From the NCBI GenBank assembly GCA_016720585.1, contig JADKKH010000009.1, positions 101,092-165,091 of the forward strand: a stretch of 64,000 nt of DNA, read 5' to 3'. Shown here in pieces: positions 17,596 through 26,999 of the stretch (positions within the stretch are counted from its first letter, which is position 1; each line of letters starts with the position of its first letter). Made by a program: the position numbers and the translations under genes. Below the pieces are notes generated by a model. It ran no database searches. It saw only the letters and a program-made list of their open reading frames with translations, and was not told the DNA's origin. The stretch comes from Chitinophagaceae bacterium. GTDB lineage: Bacteria; Bacteroidota; Bacteroidia; Chitinophagales; Chitinophagaceae.

Positions 17596-17895
17596 TCAGC
17601 GTTTTTGCATTCTCAGTTTTTTTGCCATCTCCGCACTCATCCCTTCTGCAGAAATTCCATAGCCACTCACCAATACCCCTTTTACTCCGGTAACAGATTC
17701 TATGGCATATACGATGGCTTCATCAGCCGGATCAGAATTGCCTTCAAACCTGTAAACTTCTACGATCTCAAAGTCATTAATATCAAACCGGTCGTCCTGG
17801 CAGACGAGACAATTCTCCTGAAGGTTGAAATCAACAACAAAATCTCTTTTTTTCAGCCCATTAACGGCTTCAGATACACTATCATATGAAATCAT
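17596..17895 (-). CDS. Small conserved protein often labelled phosphoribosylpyrophosphate synthetase
   Basis: A 99-residue protein of a widespread Bacteroidota family. The core VYRFEGNSDPADEAIVYAIES and GVKGVLVSGYGISAEGMSAEMAKKL is highly characteristic. Databases often call it PRPP synthetase, but at a third of the length and with no PRPP loop it cannot be that enzyme. Two Cys (CLVC) near residue 29 might bind metal. The function is unknown. It is 12 bp upstream of the LytM-like gene, so they are probably co-transcribed. Confidence 0.75.
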   Translation of the reverse strand: MISYDSVSEAVNGLKKRDFVVDFNLQENCLVCQDDRFDINDFEIVEVYRFEGNSDPADEAIVYAIESVTGVKGVLVSGYGISAEGMSAEMAKKLRMQKR

Positions 17896-18071
17896 GTTCC
17901 CGTTTATTAACTATTTCAAAGTTATTCTTATTTAGGTTAATCCCGTTTATAGTCTCTCCCCTGATCCTCAATTAGAAGGCGGTTTTTTAGTATGCTTACC
18001 TAACAGGACAAGATGTGTAAAATAAGTATACAAAGACGCAGTTAACAAGCCATTTATTCGCCGGTAAACAG

Positions 18072-18079
18072 TACCTTTG
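18072..18079 (+). promoter_or_regulatory. Probable -7 box for ahcY
   Basis: TACCTTTG matches the Bacteroidota -7 consensus TAnnTTTG, 24 bp before the ahcY start. No clear TTTG -33 element is seen at the expected spacing. The 208-bp gap upstream holds nothing else I recognise. Confidence 0.45.
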
Positions 18080-18103
18080 CCGCCATAAATAAAAATCCTA
18101 ATA

Positions 18104-19429
18104 ATGTCAACTGTAACAAAATCCATTGATTTTAGCCTGCCATATAAAGTGGCAGATATTTCCCTTGCAGCCTGGGGACGTAAAGAAATAAGATTGGCCG
18201 AAGCAGAAATGCCCGGTCTGATGTCGATCCGTAAAGAATACGGACCATCACAGCCACTGAAAGGTGCACGGGTAGCTGGTTGCCTTCACATGACAATTCA
18301 AACCGCTGTTTTAATCGAAACATTGACAGCCCTGGGCGCTGAAGTAAAATGGAGTTCCTGTAATATTTTCTCCACGCAGGATCATGCTGCGGCAGCCATT
18401 GCTGCTGCCGGTATTGGTGTATTTGCCTGGAAAGGTCAATCACAGGAAGAAGCTGACTGGTGTATTGAACAAACCTTATTCTTTGGAGGTAAAGACAAGC
18501 CCTTAAATATGATCCTCGATGATGGGGGTGATCTGACCAACATGGTACTGGATACTTATCCTGAACTGATCCAGTACGTAAAAGGTATCTCAGAAGAAAC
18601 GACTACAGGGGTTCACCGTTTATATGAAAGAGTGGCAAAAGGCACATTGCCCATGCCGGCTATCAATGTGAACGATTCGGTAACCAAATCCAAGTTTGAT
18701 AATAAATATGGTTGTAAAGAATCATTGGTGGATTCTATACGCCGTGCCACGGATGTGATGCTGGCAGGTAAAATTGCGGTAGTGGGTGGCTATGGTGATG
18801 TGGGAAAAGGTTCTGCGGCTTCATTAGCCGGGGCAGGTTGCCGGGTTATCGTTACAGAGATCGATCCTATCTGTGCTTTACAGGCAGCTATGGACGGTTT
18901 TGAAGTAAAGAAAATGATTGACGCAGTGAAAGAAGCCGACATCGTTGTTACCGCTTCCGGTTGCCGGGATCTGATCAGGGGCGAGCATTTCAAACTGATG
19001 AAAGACAAAGTAATCGTTTGTAATATCGGGCACTTTGATATTGAAATTGATATTGCCTGGTTGAATACCAACTATGGTGACACCAAAGATACCATCAAAC
19101 CACAGGTAGATATTTATAATGTAGATGGTCATGATGTTATCATTCTTGCGGAAGGCCGCCTGGTGAATCTCGGTTGTGCAACCGGTCATCCATCATTTGT
19201 GATGAGCAATTCATTCAGCAACCAGACCCTGGCGCAGATAGAATTATGGACGAATAATAAAAATTATGAGAACAAAGTTTATGTTCTTCCCAAACACCTT
19301 GATGAAAAAGTTGCCCGGCTTCACCTTGCAAAAATTGGTGTGGTGCTGGATGAACTGACGGATGCACAAGCTGCTTACCTGGGTATCGGTAAAGAAGGTC
19401 CGTTTAAATCTGAACAATACAGGTATTAA
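18104..19429 (+). CDS. ahcY: Adenosylhomocysteinase
   Basis: A 441-residue NAD-dependent enzyme that hydrolyses S-adenosylhomocysteine to adenosine and homocysteine, clearing the product of SAM methylation. Visible features are the N-terminal catalytic region (GCLHMTIQTAVLIETL, SCNIFSTQDHAAAAIA), the NAD-binding glycine loop GYGDVGKGSA near residue 230, and the family's C-terminal KSEQYRY. The length is typical of long bacterial forms. It is monocistronic, with a likely -7 box upstream and a strong terminator downstream. Confidence 0.97.
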   Translation: MSTVTKSIDFSLPYKVADISLAAWGRKEIRLAEAEMPGLMSIRKEYGPSQPLKGARVAGCLHMTIQTAVLIETLTALGAEVKWSSCNIFSTQDHAAAAIAAAGIGVFAWKGQSQEEADWCIEQTLFFGGKDKPLNMILDDGGDLTNMVLDTYPELIQYVKGISEETTTGVHRLYERVAKGTLPMPAINVNDSVTKSKFDNKYGCKESLVDSIRRATDVMLAGKIAVVGGYGDVGKGSAASLAGAGCRVIVTEIDPICALQAAMDGFEVKKMIDAVKEADIVVTASGCRDLIRGEHFKLMKDKVIVCNIGHFDIEIDIAWLNTNYGDTKDTIKPQVDIYNVDGHDVIILAEGRLVNLGCATGHPSFVMSNSFSNQTLAQIELWTNNKNYENKVYVLPKHLDEKVARLHLAKIGVVLDELTDAQAAYLGIGKEGPFKSEQYRY

Positions 19430-19450
19430 ATTAAAATTAATATAGTACTG

Positions 19451-19481
19451 AAAACCCACTTGCAGAAAGTGGGTTTTTTTA
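19451..19481 (+). terminator. Rho-independent terminator after ahcY
   Basis: A 9-bp stem AAACCCACT/AGTGGGTTT (19452-19460 with 19468-19476) is followed by a T run, about 22 bp past the stop. Confidence 0.9.
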
Positions 19482-19492
19482 TTCCGGATAAT

Positions 19493-19984
19493 TTATTTTA
19501 TCAGCGTTTTAGCTTCATTCACCAGGCAGGTGGTCAACACCATGAGTGCCTGTTGCTCAGTGGGGCCAAATGTAACTTTGGTTTCCTTTTTGTTATTGCC
19601 CGTAAAAATAATATGGGTTATTTTCAGTGTCATCATTTTCTGTAAAACTGCCGGGGTAAGTGACGTATTCTTAAAAACAAAATGAAAGAGCCCCTCGCAG
19701 TTCATCGTGCCGCCGTTTCGAGAGGTCATTTTTGTTTTGGTGCCTTCAAAAAAAATAGCGGCCATGGAGTTATTATCAAAACATTTGTCCACGCCCTCAA
19801 TGGAAAAAAGAACATCGATCTCTTTGCTGTCTGCATCAATTGTTACGGAACCGCCGTCAAAGAAAATAAAGCCCGTGGAAAGTTTAGTTTCTTTTGTATA
19901 TGGATCTGTTTCCTTACTCAGTTTACAATCCTGCGCGGCTAAGAAAAGGGGAAGTAGAAATACGAAAACCAATACCTGTTTCAT
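19493..19984 (-). CDS. Exported protein of unknown function
   Basis: A 163-residue protein with a signal peptide (residues 1-17, ending FLAAQ) and Cys at residues 20, 68 and others that might pair. No family is recognised. The composition is Thr-rich and beta-like (GFIFFDGGSVTIDADSKEIDVLF). The gene is convergent with ahcY and separated from it by the ahcY terminator. Confidence 0.6.
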   Translation of the reverse strand: MKQVLVFVFLLPLFLAAQDCKLSKETDPYTKETKLSTGFIFFDGGSVTIDADSKEIDVLFSIEGVDKCFDNNSMAAIFFEGTKTKMTSRNGGTMNCEGLFHFVFKNTSLTPAVLQKMMTLKITHIIFTGNNKKETKVTFGPTEQQALMVLTTCLVNEAKTLIK

Positions 19985-20173
19985 AAAAGACTGATTATAC
20001 TTAAAATTAGCATTTTTTGCTGCAACTAAAATTGGACGAAAATAATATTACTCCGGTTGGCAGATGTCGAAAAAGGGGTTTTTGACAGGGCAACTACAGC
20101 TCCCATCCATCCGTTATTATACTATCTTTATAGACAAGGCTACCAACCCTCCATAGCCGGGAATCAGACTGTT

Positions 20174-22783
20174 ATGAAAAGGCTCGTCCATATTTTTATT
20201 CTGCTGACTGTATTTTCTTTTGCAGCCAGGGCCAGTCATATTACCGGTGGTGAGATGTATTACACGTTTACCGGCTTTAGTAATGGGATGTATCAATACA
20301 ATGTTACCCTTAAACTTTTCCAGCGTTGCGGGAGTGGACGGCAATTTCCCAACCCGGCCATAATTTCCATTTTTGATAAAACCAATAATGCGCGGATAAA
20401 TGATCTTACGATCTCTATTTCTAATACAGAGACTATCAGTATCACCAACCCCGATCCCTGTATTACCAATCCTCCTACAGTTTGTTATGATGTGGCCTAT
20501 TATTCTTTCACCGTCTCATTACCCGGCTCTGCGGCCGGATATGTGATGGCGAGCCAGGTTAATTACCGTATCGCAGGCATCAACAACCTAACACCAGGAT
20601 ACAATAATATTGGCGCCACGTATACGGCTGAGATACCGGGCAATTCACCTATTTCCAATGGACCGGAAAATAACAGTGCCACCTTTAATGGTAATGACCT
20701 GGTAATTGTTTGTGCCAATAATAACTTCACCTATAGTTTTGCTGCACAGGATGCTGATGGCGATCAGTTACTGTATTCCTTCTGCGGAGCCTATGCCAGT
20801 ACATCCGGGGGAGGTGGCGGCGCCGTACCCACCAATCCACCGCCCTATCCGGAAGTACCTTATGCTTTTCCCGATTTTACCGATACGGCTCCACTGGGAA
20901 ATGCAGTACTGGTAAATCCCACCACGGGTTTAGTAACGGGTATTGCCCCGCCACAGGGAATTTATGTCATTACGGTTTGTGTGGATGAGATCAGGAACGG
21001 TGTTGTGATAGCCCGGCAACGTAAAGATGTGCAGATAAATATTGCCGATTGCAGTATTGCTTCCGCCTCCCTGCTGCCCGAATATTTTTTATGCAAGGAT
21101 TTTACGACAACCATTGCCAATCAATCCCAGAGTCCGTTGATCATTTCTTACGACTGGGAGATCAAAGACAATACTAATGCTGTAATTGTTACCGGTACGG
21201 CACCCAGCATTACGCATACCTTTTCGGCGGCCGGAATTTACACGGTAAAACTTGTCATCAACCGTAATCAGCCCTGCAGCGATTCCACAACAGCTCTTAT
21301 AAAAGTATTCCCGGGATTTGTTCCGGATTTTAGTTCAACAGGTATTTGTGTAACCAAACCCACCCTTTTTACAGACCAAACGCTTTCAGTTTATGGAATA
21401 GTAAATGCGTGGACCTGGGATTTTGGGGAAACATCAACCCTTACTGATAATTCAATTATCCAAAATCCCGCATATTCCTATCCGTTATCCGGGATAAAAA
21501 ATGTACGACTGATAGTAACGGATACCAAAGGTTGCCGGGATACTGTTTATAAAGATATTACCATACTTGATAAACCACTTCTTACTCTTGGCTTTACCGA
21601 TACCCTTATCTGTGTAAACGATTACCTGATGTTGCAGGCTTCCGGAAATGGTAATTTCAGCTGGTCACCCCCTGTAAATATCATCAATGCCAATACAGCA
21701 ACACCTATTGTCTCGCCGGCTGCTACCACCACGTATTTTGTTGACCTGGATGATAACGGCTGTCGTAACAGGGATTCGGTAAAAGTCCGGGTGGTTAGCT
21801 TTGTAAGCCTGCAGACCATGAATGATACGATCATCTGTAAGGGCGATACGATCCGGTTAAGCGTTATCTCCGATGGATTGCAATATGCTTGGACACCGGC
21901 TGTACAAATTATTGATCCGCTGGTTCAAAATCCATTTGTGTTCACCAATTCATTAACCGATTACGAGGTAACTGCCATCATTGGCGGATGCTCGGCAACC
22001 GATAAGATACGGGTGACACCGATACCTTACCCGGTGGCGAATGCCGGTGCTGATGTTGAAATCTGTTACAATTCTCCTGTTCAGCTTAATGGCAGCACCG
22101 ATGGTAATTCGTGGATATGGGCACCGGCTAATTTGCTTAATGATGCCCGGATTTTAAATCCGTTATCATACCCTCCACGGACAACGAATTATATCCTTTC
22201 AGCCTATGATACTAAAGGCTGTCCCAAACCCGGAAGAGATACTATTCAAGTTACCGTATTACCTAAAATGAAAGTCAGTGCCGGAAGGGATACGGCTGTT
22301 GTAACCGGACAGCCATTGCAACTGAATGCCCATGGTGGAATTGCTTATACCTGGTATCCTGCTGTTCATCTTTCTGCTGACAATATTCCCGACCCCATTG
22401 CTATGTTTACCAACCCCACTGCTAGCATACAATATAAACTGGTAGCATTTAGCGAAGAAGGTTGCAGAGATTCCGCTTATATTACTATTAAAGTCTATAA
22501 AACTCTACCAACCGTTTTTGTACCCTCAGGATTTACACCTAATAACGATGGCAAAAATGATGTACTGCGTCCAATAGCTGTTGGGATAAAGCATATTGAC
22601 TATTTCAACATTTATAACCGCTGGGGACAACTGCTTTTTTCAACCCAAATAAATGGCGCTGGCTGGGATGGGAAAATTAACGGGCAGCCCCAGGCAACGG
22701 GTACATTTGTCTGGATGGTAAAAGCAACCGATTATACGGGAGCAGCTTATTTTCAAAAAGGAGTCGTATCGCTTATCCGTTAA
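20174..22783 (+). CDS. Large secreted PKD-domain protein with type B T9SS sorting domain
   Basis: An 869-residue secreted protein. The start at MKRLVHIFILL gives a proper signal peptide (ending ARA-S), so the longer frame from 20057 is rejected. The N-terminal region HITGGEMYYTFTG is a head often seen in these surface proteins. A PKD domain is visible near residues 382-465 (WTWDFGE, NVRLIVTDTKGC). Several Ig-like units follow, and the C-terminal 90 residues (FTPNNDGKNDVLRP, NRWGQLLF, GWDGKING, GTFVWMVKATD) are the gliding-motility-associated C-terminal domain that directs export by the type IX system. It is probably an adhesin or surface-layer component. Confidence 0.88.
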   Translation: MKRLVHIFILLTVFSFAARASHITGGEMYYTFTGFSNGMYQYNVTLKLFQRCGSGRQFPNPAIISIFDKTNNARINDLTISISNTETISITNPDPCITNPPTVCYDVAYYSFTVSLPGSAAGYVMASQVNYRIAGINNLTPGYNNIGATYTAEIPGNSPISNGPENNSATFNGNDLVIVCANNNFTYSFAAQDADGDQLLYSFCGAYASTSGGGGGAVPTNPPPYPEVPYAFPDFTDTAPLGNAVLVNPTTGLVTGIAPPQGIYVITVCVDEIRNGVVIARQRKDVQINIADCSIASASLLPEYFLCKDFTTTIANQSQSPLIISYDWEIKDNTNAVIVTGTAPSITHTFSAAGIYTVKLVINRNQPCSDSTTALIKVFPGFVPDFSSTGICVTKPTLFTDQTLSVYGIVNAWTWDFGETSTLTDNSIIQNPAYSYPLSGIKNVRLIVTDTKGCRDTVYKDITILDKPLLTLGFTDTLICVNDYLMLQASGNGNFSWSPPVNIINANTATPIVSPAATTTYFVDLDDNGCRNRDSVKVRVVSFVSLQTMNDTIICKGDTIRLSVISDGLQYAWTPAVQIIDPLVQNPFVFTNSLTDYEVTAIIGGCSATDKIRVTPIPYPVANAGADVEICYNSPVQLNGSTDGNSWIWAPANLLNDARILNPLSYPPRTTNYILSAYDTKGCPKPGRDTIQVTVLPKMKVSAGRDTAVVTGQPLQLNAHGGIAYTWYPAVHLSADNIPDPIAMFTNPTASIQYKLVAFSEEGCRDSAYITIKVYKTLPTVFVPSGFTPNNDGKNDVLRPIAVGIKHIDYFNIYNRWGQLLFSTQINGAGWDGKINGQPQATGTFVWMVKATDYTGAAYFQKGVVSLIR

Positions 22784-22926
22784 TTATTTTTCTTTCCACT
22801 TATGATTGGCTCTGGTACAGGCAGCTCCCTGACTTGTTTGAAATCAATTTTGTGAACAACTTTTCTTTTGCAATAACTCCTGTATAGCATAATAATTGAT
22901 ACATGTGATCCTACAAAATCCAACGT

Positions 22927-23196
22927 ATGCATATGCAATTTGTGAAAATGATCCAATTTACCCGGCTGGTAAAAGCTGAAGGGCGTCTCCGGGAATTTAA
23001 TTTCAGGAAATTAAAAAGTCCTGAGGCAGAATTGTTTTCAGTAAATGTTTGTACGGAACGTGGCGACCGTATCATTTTCAATATGCAGAAAAAAGAAAAT
23101 AACTGGCGGCTCGTTCCCGGCGAGGTACCCCCATGGATTGAGCAGAGTGAGGATAACCTGAATGAAGTAATTGAAGATGAACTCAGGAAAGGGTAA
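22927..23196 (+). CDS. Small conserved protein of unknown function
   Basis: An 89-residue soluble protein with no signal peptide. It is rich in charged residues, with the central segment LREFNFRKLKSPEAELFSVNVCTERGDRIIFNM followed by an acidic C-terminus (EQSEDNLNEVIEDELRKG). It may start at the second Met (22933). The composition resembles small proteins seen in Chitinophagaceae, but no function can be assigned. It is convergent with the thioredoxin gene, 15 bp apart. Confidence 0.6.
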   Translation: MHMQFVKMIQFTRLVKAEGRLREFNFRKLKSPEAELFSVNVCTERGDRIIFNMQKKENNWRLVPGEVPPWIEQSEDNLNEVIEDELRKG

Positions 23197-23211
23197 ATAT
23201 CCCCCTTTGAT

Positions 23212-23763
23212 TTATTGATCATTTTCCCTGAATCGTTTCCGGATTATTTCCAGTTGTGCTGTATTCAGCCCCGATGTTTTTTTAAGAATATCCAGGAAAT
23301 ATGCAACTTCTTTTTCGCTGGAAGGGCATCCAATATTATTACCTGATTCGGGAGCCGCATCTTTTTCCCTTATTTTACAATCAGACAGCAATTTTCCTTC
23401 TTTATCAAAGATCAGCCAATAAGGTATACCTTGTCCGTCGCCATAGTATTTGGTACGCAGTTCTTTGGCGCCGGGGTTCTCCAGGTTTAGTTTATCCGCG
23501 GATTCATCCACCACCAGGTGCCGGATCACATAATTATCCGTAAAGAATTTCTTACAGGCCTCATCATTCATGCTGTTATCCATTCTATGACACCAGCCAC
23601 ACCAGGAAGCATGAAACATAACAAACACATTTTTATGTTCTTTATCCGCCTGTTTTCGGGCATCCTTCATTATTTCATCAGCGGATTGCGGTGTTGGTTG
23701 TGCTGATGCAATTCGTACAGCCAGCAATAATAAACAGGTTAATAATGTGTGTTTCATCAGCAC
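23212..23763 (-). CDS. Exported thioredoxin-family protein (Thioredoxin_7 type)
   Basis: A 183-residue protein with a signal peptide (1-21, ending ASA-QP) and a thioredoxin-like domain with the active site WCGWCHRM (Cys55, Cys58) followed by DEACKKFFTDNYV, typical of the DsbD-gamma/Thioredoxin_7 group. The later region GIPYWLIFDKEGKLL carries the cis-Pro. Extra Cys occur in SDCKI and NNIGCPSS. It acts in the periplasm as a disulfide reductase or isomerase. It precedes the YbjQ and M48 genes by orientation only, as the spacing shows no overlap. Confidence 0.85.
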   Translation of the reverse strand: MLMKHTLLTCLLLLAVRIASAQPTPQSADEIMKDARKQADKEHKNVFVMFHASWCGWCHRMDNSMNDEACKKFFTDNYVIRHLVVDESADKLNLENPGAKELRTKYYGDGQGIPYWLIFDKEGKLLSDCKIREKDAAPESGNNIGCPSSEKEVAYFLDILKKTSGLNTAQLEIIRKRFRENDQ

Positions 23764-23778
23764 CTTTTAGTTATTAAT

Positions 23779-24096
23779 TTATAACCGGACAGCCGTTCCC
23801 GTTGCTATCACCATCAGCATACTACCCCCACTACCCACGGTTTCAAAATCAAGGTCAACTCCAATAATCCCATTCGCACCCATGGCCTGTGCTTTTTGGG
23901 ATAATTCACGGAGGGCATCCTCTTTAGCCTGCTCCAGCACTTTTTCATAAGTTTTACTTCTGCCGCCAAAAATATCCCGCAGGCCGGCAAAAATATCTTT
24001 GAAAATATTTGCCCCGATAATACTCTGGGCATTAATTACTCCCAGGTACTCCTGGACTGGTTTTCCGTCAACGGTGCTAGTGGTTGTAATAAGCAT
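23779..24096 (-). CDS. YbjQ family (UPF0145) protein
   Basis: A 105-residue member of the YbjQ family. Visible hallmarks are the start LITTTSTVDGKPVQEYLGVINAQSIIGANI, the GGRSKTYEKVLEQAKEDALREL helix and the AMGANGIIGVDLDFETVGSGGSMLMVIATGTAV end. These small proteins form pentameric rings; their biochemical role is unsettled, though heavy-metal binding has been suggested. It lies 3 bp downstream of an M48 protease gene, so the two are co-transcribed. Confidence 0.9.
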   Translation of the reverse strand: MLITTTSTVDGKPVQEYLGVINAQSIIGANIFKDIFAGLRDIFGGRSKTYEKVLEQAKEDALRELSQKAQAMGANGIIGVDLDFETVGSGGSMLMVIATGTAVRL

Positions 24097-24099
24097 AAA

Positions 24100-25170
24100 T
24101 TATAATTTTAATTTTTCAAATATAGCTTTAAGTTTTTCATCGTCCTTTACCGTTGCTCCATTTGACGCTTCCTGGATGTAGTTGATTCGTTTAACTACAT
24201 CGGGGTGACTGGCAAGAAATTCCGGTAAAGCAACGCCCTGAGCTGATTCTTTCAGATGATTCAATAAATCCACAAAACCCTTCGGGTCTATTCTCCGCTT
24301 TGTCAATAGGGCCAACCCCTCTGTATCCGCTTCTTTTTCCAGGCTCCGCGAGTATTTCAATGATTTTAGGTTATCAGCATGATTGACGACAACAGAAGTC
24401 ACGGTACCAAGCTTTCCAAATAATAAACCCAGAAAAACTTTTGATCCCAATCGCCGGAATATAGATTTAGTCGAATGCTTATTGTTTACATGTGTGAACT
24501 CATGACTGAGTAATGCAGCTAACTCGGGATAGGATGTTATCTCTTTCAGTAAGGCAGTATACACCACGATGCGGCCACCGGGTAAGGCAAATGCATTAAC
24601 GATATCATCATTAACCACGGTTATTTTAATAGGATAAGCCGTTGGAATATCCAGTGCAGTAAAAAATTCATTGATCACAATACTCCGGGAGGTATCTTCT
24701 TGTCCGCCCAGGCCCAACGCATCATATACGGCATCGCCTATTTGCTTTTCTGTTTTAATGGATACATTGGACGCCAGTTTTTGCGACACCCAGGGAACAA
24801 TCAGCAAGTAAAGCAAAAACAATACCCCGAGAATGCCGAGAAAAAGAAGACTGTTCCGTATCCATTCCCTGCCACTGCTTTTTTTATACCAGTTCTTTTG
24901 TTGTTCGGCCTGCATTTCCTTAATAAAATGGACAGCATCGATACCTTTGATCCATAATTCGCTACCGGGACTTTTCGCAAGCCGCAGTTTTGTTTGCTGT
25001 GATTGAAAATCAAAGGAGGCATCCACATCTTTCAGCAGCCAGTTCACCATTGCATTGCTTCCATCGGGGTTACGGAAACCAATATTCAGATTTTTATCAA
25101 ATACCAGTACCGTAGATTCCACCGGTTCGGAGCCGGGAGAAATATGGTAGGATCCATAATAACTTTTCAT
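24100..25170 (-). CDS. M48 family metallopeptidase, membrane-bound
   Basis: A 356-residue zinc protease. A novel N-terminal domain (about 1-100) is followed by one membrane helix (106-128) and the M48 catalytic domain with HEFTH at 223-227 and SLEKEAD (Glu280) providing the third ligand. VNAFALPGGRIVVYTALL is the characteristic substrate-edge strand. Members degrade misfolded envelope proteins or act in outer-membrane quality control (the BepA/LoiP group). The ATG at 25170 is preferred over 25239, as the upstream residues are unlike the family. It precedes YbjQ by 3 bp. Confidence 0.87.
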   Translation of the reverse strand: MKSYYGSYHISPGSEPVESTVLVFDKNLNIGFRNPDGSNAMVNWLLKDVDASFDFQSQQTKLRLAKSPGSELWIKGIDAVHFIKEMQAEQQKNWYKKSSGREWIRNSLLFLGILGVLFLLYLLIVPWVSQKLASNVSIKTEKQIGDAVYDALGLGGQEDTSRSIVINEFFTALDIPTAYPIKITVVNDDIVNAFALPGGRIVVYTALLKEITSYPELAALLSHEFTHVNNKHSTKSIFRRLGSKVFLGLLFGKLGTVTSVVVNHADNLKSLKYSRSLEKEADTEGLALLTKRRIDPKGFVDLLNHLKESAQGVALPEFLASHPDVVKRINYIQEASNGATVKDDEKLKAIFEKLKL

Positions 25171-25248
25171 GACTGTACTATTTCCGGGGAATAAAGATAA
25201 AAGATATTTTCCCCACTGATTGGTAAAGAACTTTGTCACAATAGGTGT

Positions 25249-25285
25249 AATAAAGTCCCCCTTGGGGGATTTAGGGGGCTTTATA
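25249..25285. repeat. CCCCC/GGGGG inverted repeat
   Basis: A G/C-run inverted repeat (AAAGTCCCCC ... GGGGGCTTTA) in the 212-bp gap between the M48 and DUF2452 genes. A similar element lies at 47545-47577. It looks like a dispersed intergenic hairpin. Confidence 0.5.
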
Positions 25286-25382
25286 CTTTGTTATATCCCG
25301 GGAAAACAAAATCTTTGCACCCTCCCGTGTAAGTAATTATTTTAAATAAAAAACGATTTTTTGGACTTCAGTCCCTTCTTTT

Positions 25383-26192
25383 ATGGTGCAAGCCTATAAT
25401 TTTCTCGCCTCCTGGCAATTGTTTCCTGAAAAAGGAACCTATGAGCATGCCGAAAGACCCAAAAGTGGTATTTACAAGATAGAAGCCGTGCCTGATCTTC
25501 CAGCCGGGCAGCTAAGCAAGAAAGAACTGAACATTTATCACAATTGGGTAACCCTGGAGAACCAGGCTTTTGCCTCCAATTATAAAATCAATGCCGATGG
25601 GGATCTTAATGATTTTGACAAACATGAACTGGCCGATAAAGTACAGGCCATCTTTCCCGATAGCATCACTTTTGAAATTCATTTCTATAATAAGGGCGAA
25701 GTGGCGCTGCATGTGGTGCATGAGATAATGCCCAATGGCTATTTGAAAATAACCCAGCAGGGGACAAAAGATGATGGGAAGCCTTTTACCAACGTGGAGA
25801 TCTATCACAAACAACTGAGCGTACTACCCTACTCTGCCTCCGTTTCCGGGGCAGTTATTAAAGCCAATGAAGAAGGGGTGATAAAACACAAAGCCCTTAC
25901 GGCGATGGAAGAACAAACCAATATGCAGTTGGACCAGATCCGCAGGCAGATAGAACTGCTGGCATTGCAGGCACATGAAATACAAAAACGAAAAGACCTG
26001 TCGCTGATGATTTACAGTGCCAAACTTTCTTTCAGACCCAATATCGGGCAGGTATATTATCTCTACGAAAAAAATGATGACAGTATTATGCTGTCTTTGA
26101 TTTCTCCGAAGGAATGGGGTAAGAATGGGCCCTTCAAAAAATTTGTAGCCGCTGTGCAACTTTTGGCGGATCACACCTGGAAAGAGCTATAG
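25383..26192 (+). CDS. DUF2452 domain-containing protein
   Basis: A 269-residue cytoplasmic protein. Residues 1-150 form an N-terminal domain (SWQLFPEKGTYEHAERPKSGIYKI) that I do not recognise. The C-terminal 110 residues match DUF2452: a helical stretch MEEQTNMQLDQIRRQIELLALQAHEIQKR followed by FRPNIGQVYYLY and LSLISPKEWG. The function is unknown. It is followed after 18 bp by pdxJ, with a -7-like TATTTTTG between, so the pair may or may not be one transcript. Confidence 0.8.
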   Translation: MVQAYNFLASWQLFPEKGTYEHAERPKSGIYKIEAVPDLPAGQLSKKELNIYHNWVTLENQAFASNYKINADGDLNDFDKHELADKVQAIFPDSITFEIHFYNKGEVALHVVHEIMPNGYLKITQQGTKDDGKPFTNVEIYHKQLSVLPYSASVSGAVIKANEEGVIKHKALTAMEEQTNMQLDQIRRQIELLALQAHEIQKRKDLSLMIYSAKLSFRPNIGQVYYLYEKNDDSIMLSLISPKEWGKNGPFKKFVAAVQLLADHTWKEL

Positions 26193-26198
26193 GAATTG

Positions 26199-26206
26199 TA
26201 TTTTTG
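26199..26206 (+). promoter_or_regulatory. Possible -7 box before pdxJ
   Basis: TATTTTTG fits TAnnTTTG and ends 4 bp before the pdxJ ATG, which would give a nearly leaderless transcript. No -33 TTTG is seen at 19-21 bp spacing, so this is tentative. Confidence 0.3.
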
Positions 26207-26210
26207 TTGC

Positions 26211-26932
26211 ATGACAAAACTCTCCGTGAACATCAACAAGTTTGCCACCCTGCGCAATGCCCGGGGCGGTAATAATCCCGATGTGGTAAAAGCGGCGATA
26301 GATGTTCAACGATTCGGTGCCGATGGCGTAACAGTGCACCCCCGGCCCGATGAAAGGCATATCCGGTATGAAGATGTGCGAGAGATAAAAAAAATAATCA
26401 CCACTGAATTAAATATTGAAGGCAACTGCACGGAAAAAAAATTTGTGGATTTAGTATTAGAAATAATACCCACACAGGTAACCCTGGTGCCGGATACATT
26501 GGGGCAGCTCACATCCGATCATGGTTGGGACACTATTAAGCATAAAGACTACCTCAAGGAGATTATTTCCGTTTTTAAAACAGCCGGCATCCGGGTCAGT
26601 ATTTTTGTTGATCCCGATATCAACATGATTGAAGGCGCGGCGGCAACCGGCACGGACAGGATTGAGTTATATACGGAAAGCTATGCTAAACAGTTCGGAG
26701 TCGGGAGTCGGGAGTCGGGAGTTGCTCCGTATATTACTGCAGCTCAAAAAGCCAAGAGAACTTGGCTTAGGTATTAAATGCTGGGCATGATCTTGACCTG
26801 CACAATTTAAAATTCTTTAAGCAGCATATTCCGGGGCTGGATGAAGTGAGTATCGGGCATGCATTGATCTGTGATGCCCTGTATTTTGGGCTTGAGAATG
26901 CGGTTCAGTTGTATAAACGGCAGCTGAACTAA
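26211..26932 (+). pseudogene. pdxJ: Pyridoxine 5'-phosphate synthase, disrupted by two frameshifts
   Basis: PdxJ condenses 1-deoxyxylulose-5-phosphate with 3-amino-1-hydroxyacetone phosphate to make pyridoxine phosphate. The N-terminal 160 codons are clean (MTKLSVNINKFATLRNARG, GADGVTVHPRPDERHIR, GRIELYTE-type sites). A heptanucleotide repeat then inserts GVGSRESGV at 26694-26721. An extra A near 26756 and another in AAA at 26776-26778 push the frame; the uncorrected frame stops at 26777. Removing both restores KELGLGINAGHDLDLHN and the family end GLENAVQLYKRQLN, stop at 26930-26932. Whether this is real decay or a sequencing error cannot be told here. Confidence 0.85.
26694..26728. repeat. 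Heptanucleotide repeat inside pdxJ, TCGGGAG, about 4 copies
   Basis: Units TTCGGAG, TCGGGAG, TCGGGAG, TCGGGAG and a partial TTGCTCC run through the coding frame of pdxJ at a point where the family has no such insert. It is of the same family as the repeat at 8832. Confidence 0.85.
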
Positions 26933-26999
26933 AAATATTTTTGACAAAGACTTAGAATATTTTATTAAAAATTACTTTCGGACGATCAAAAATAATACT

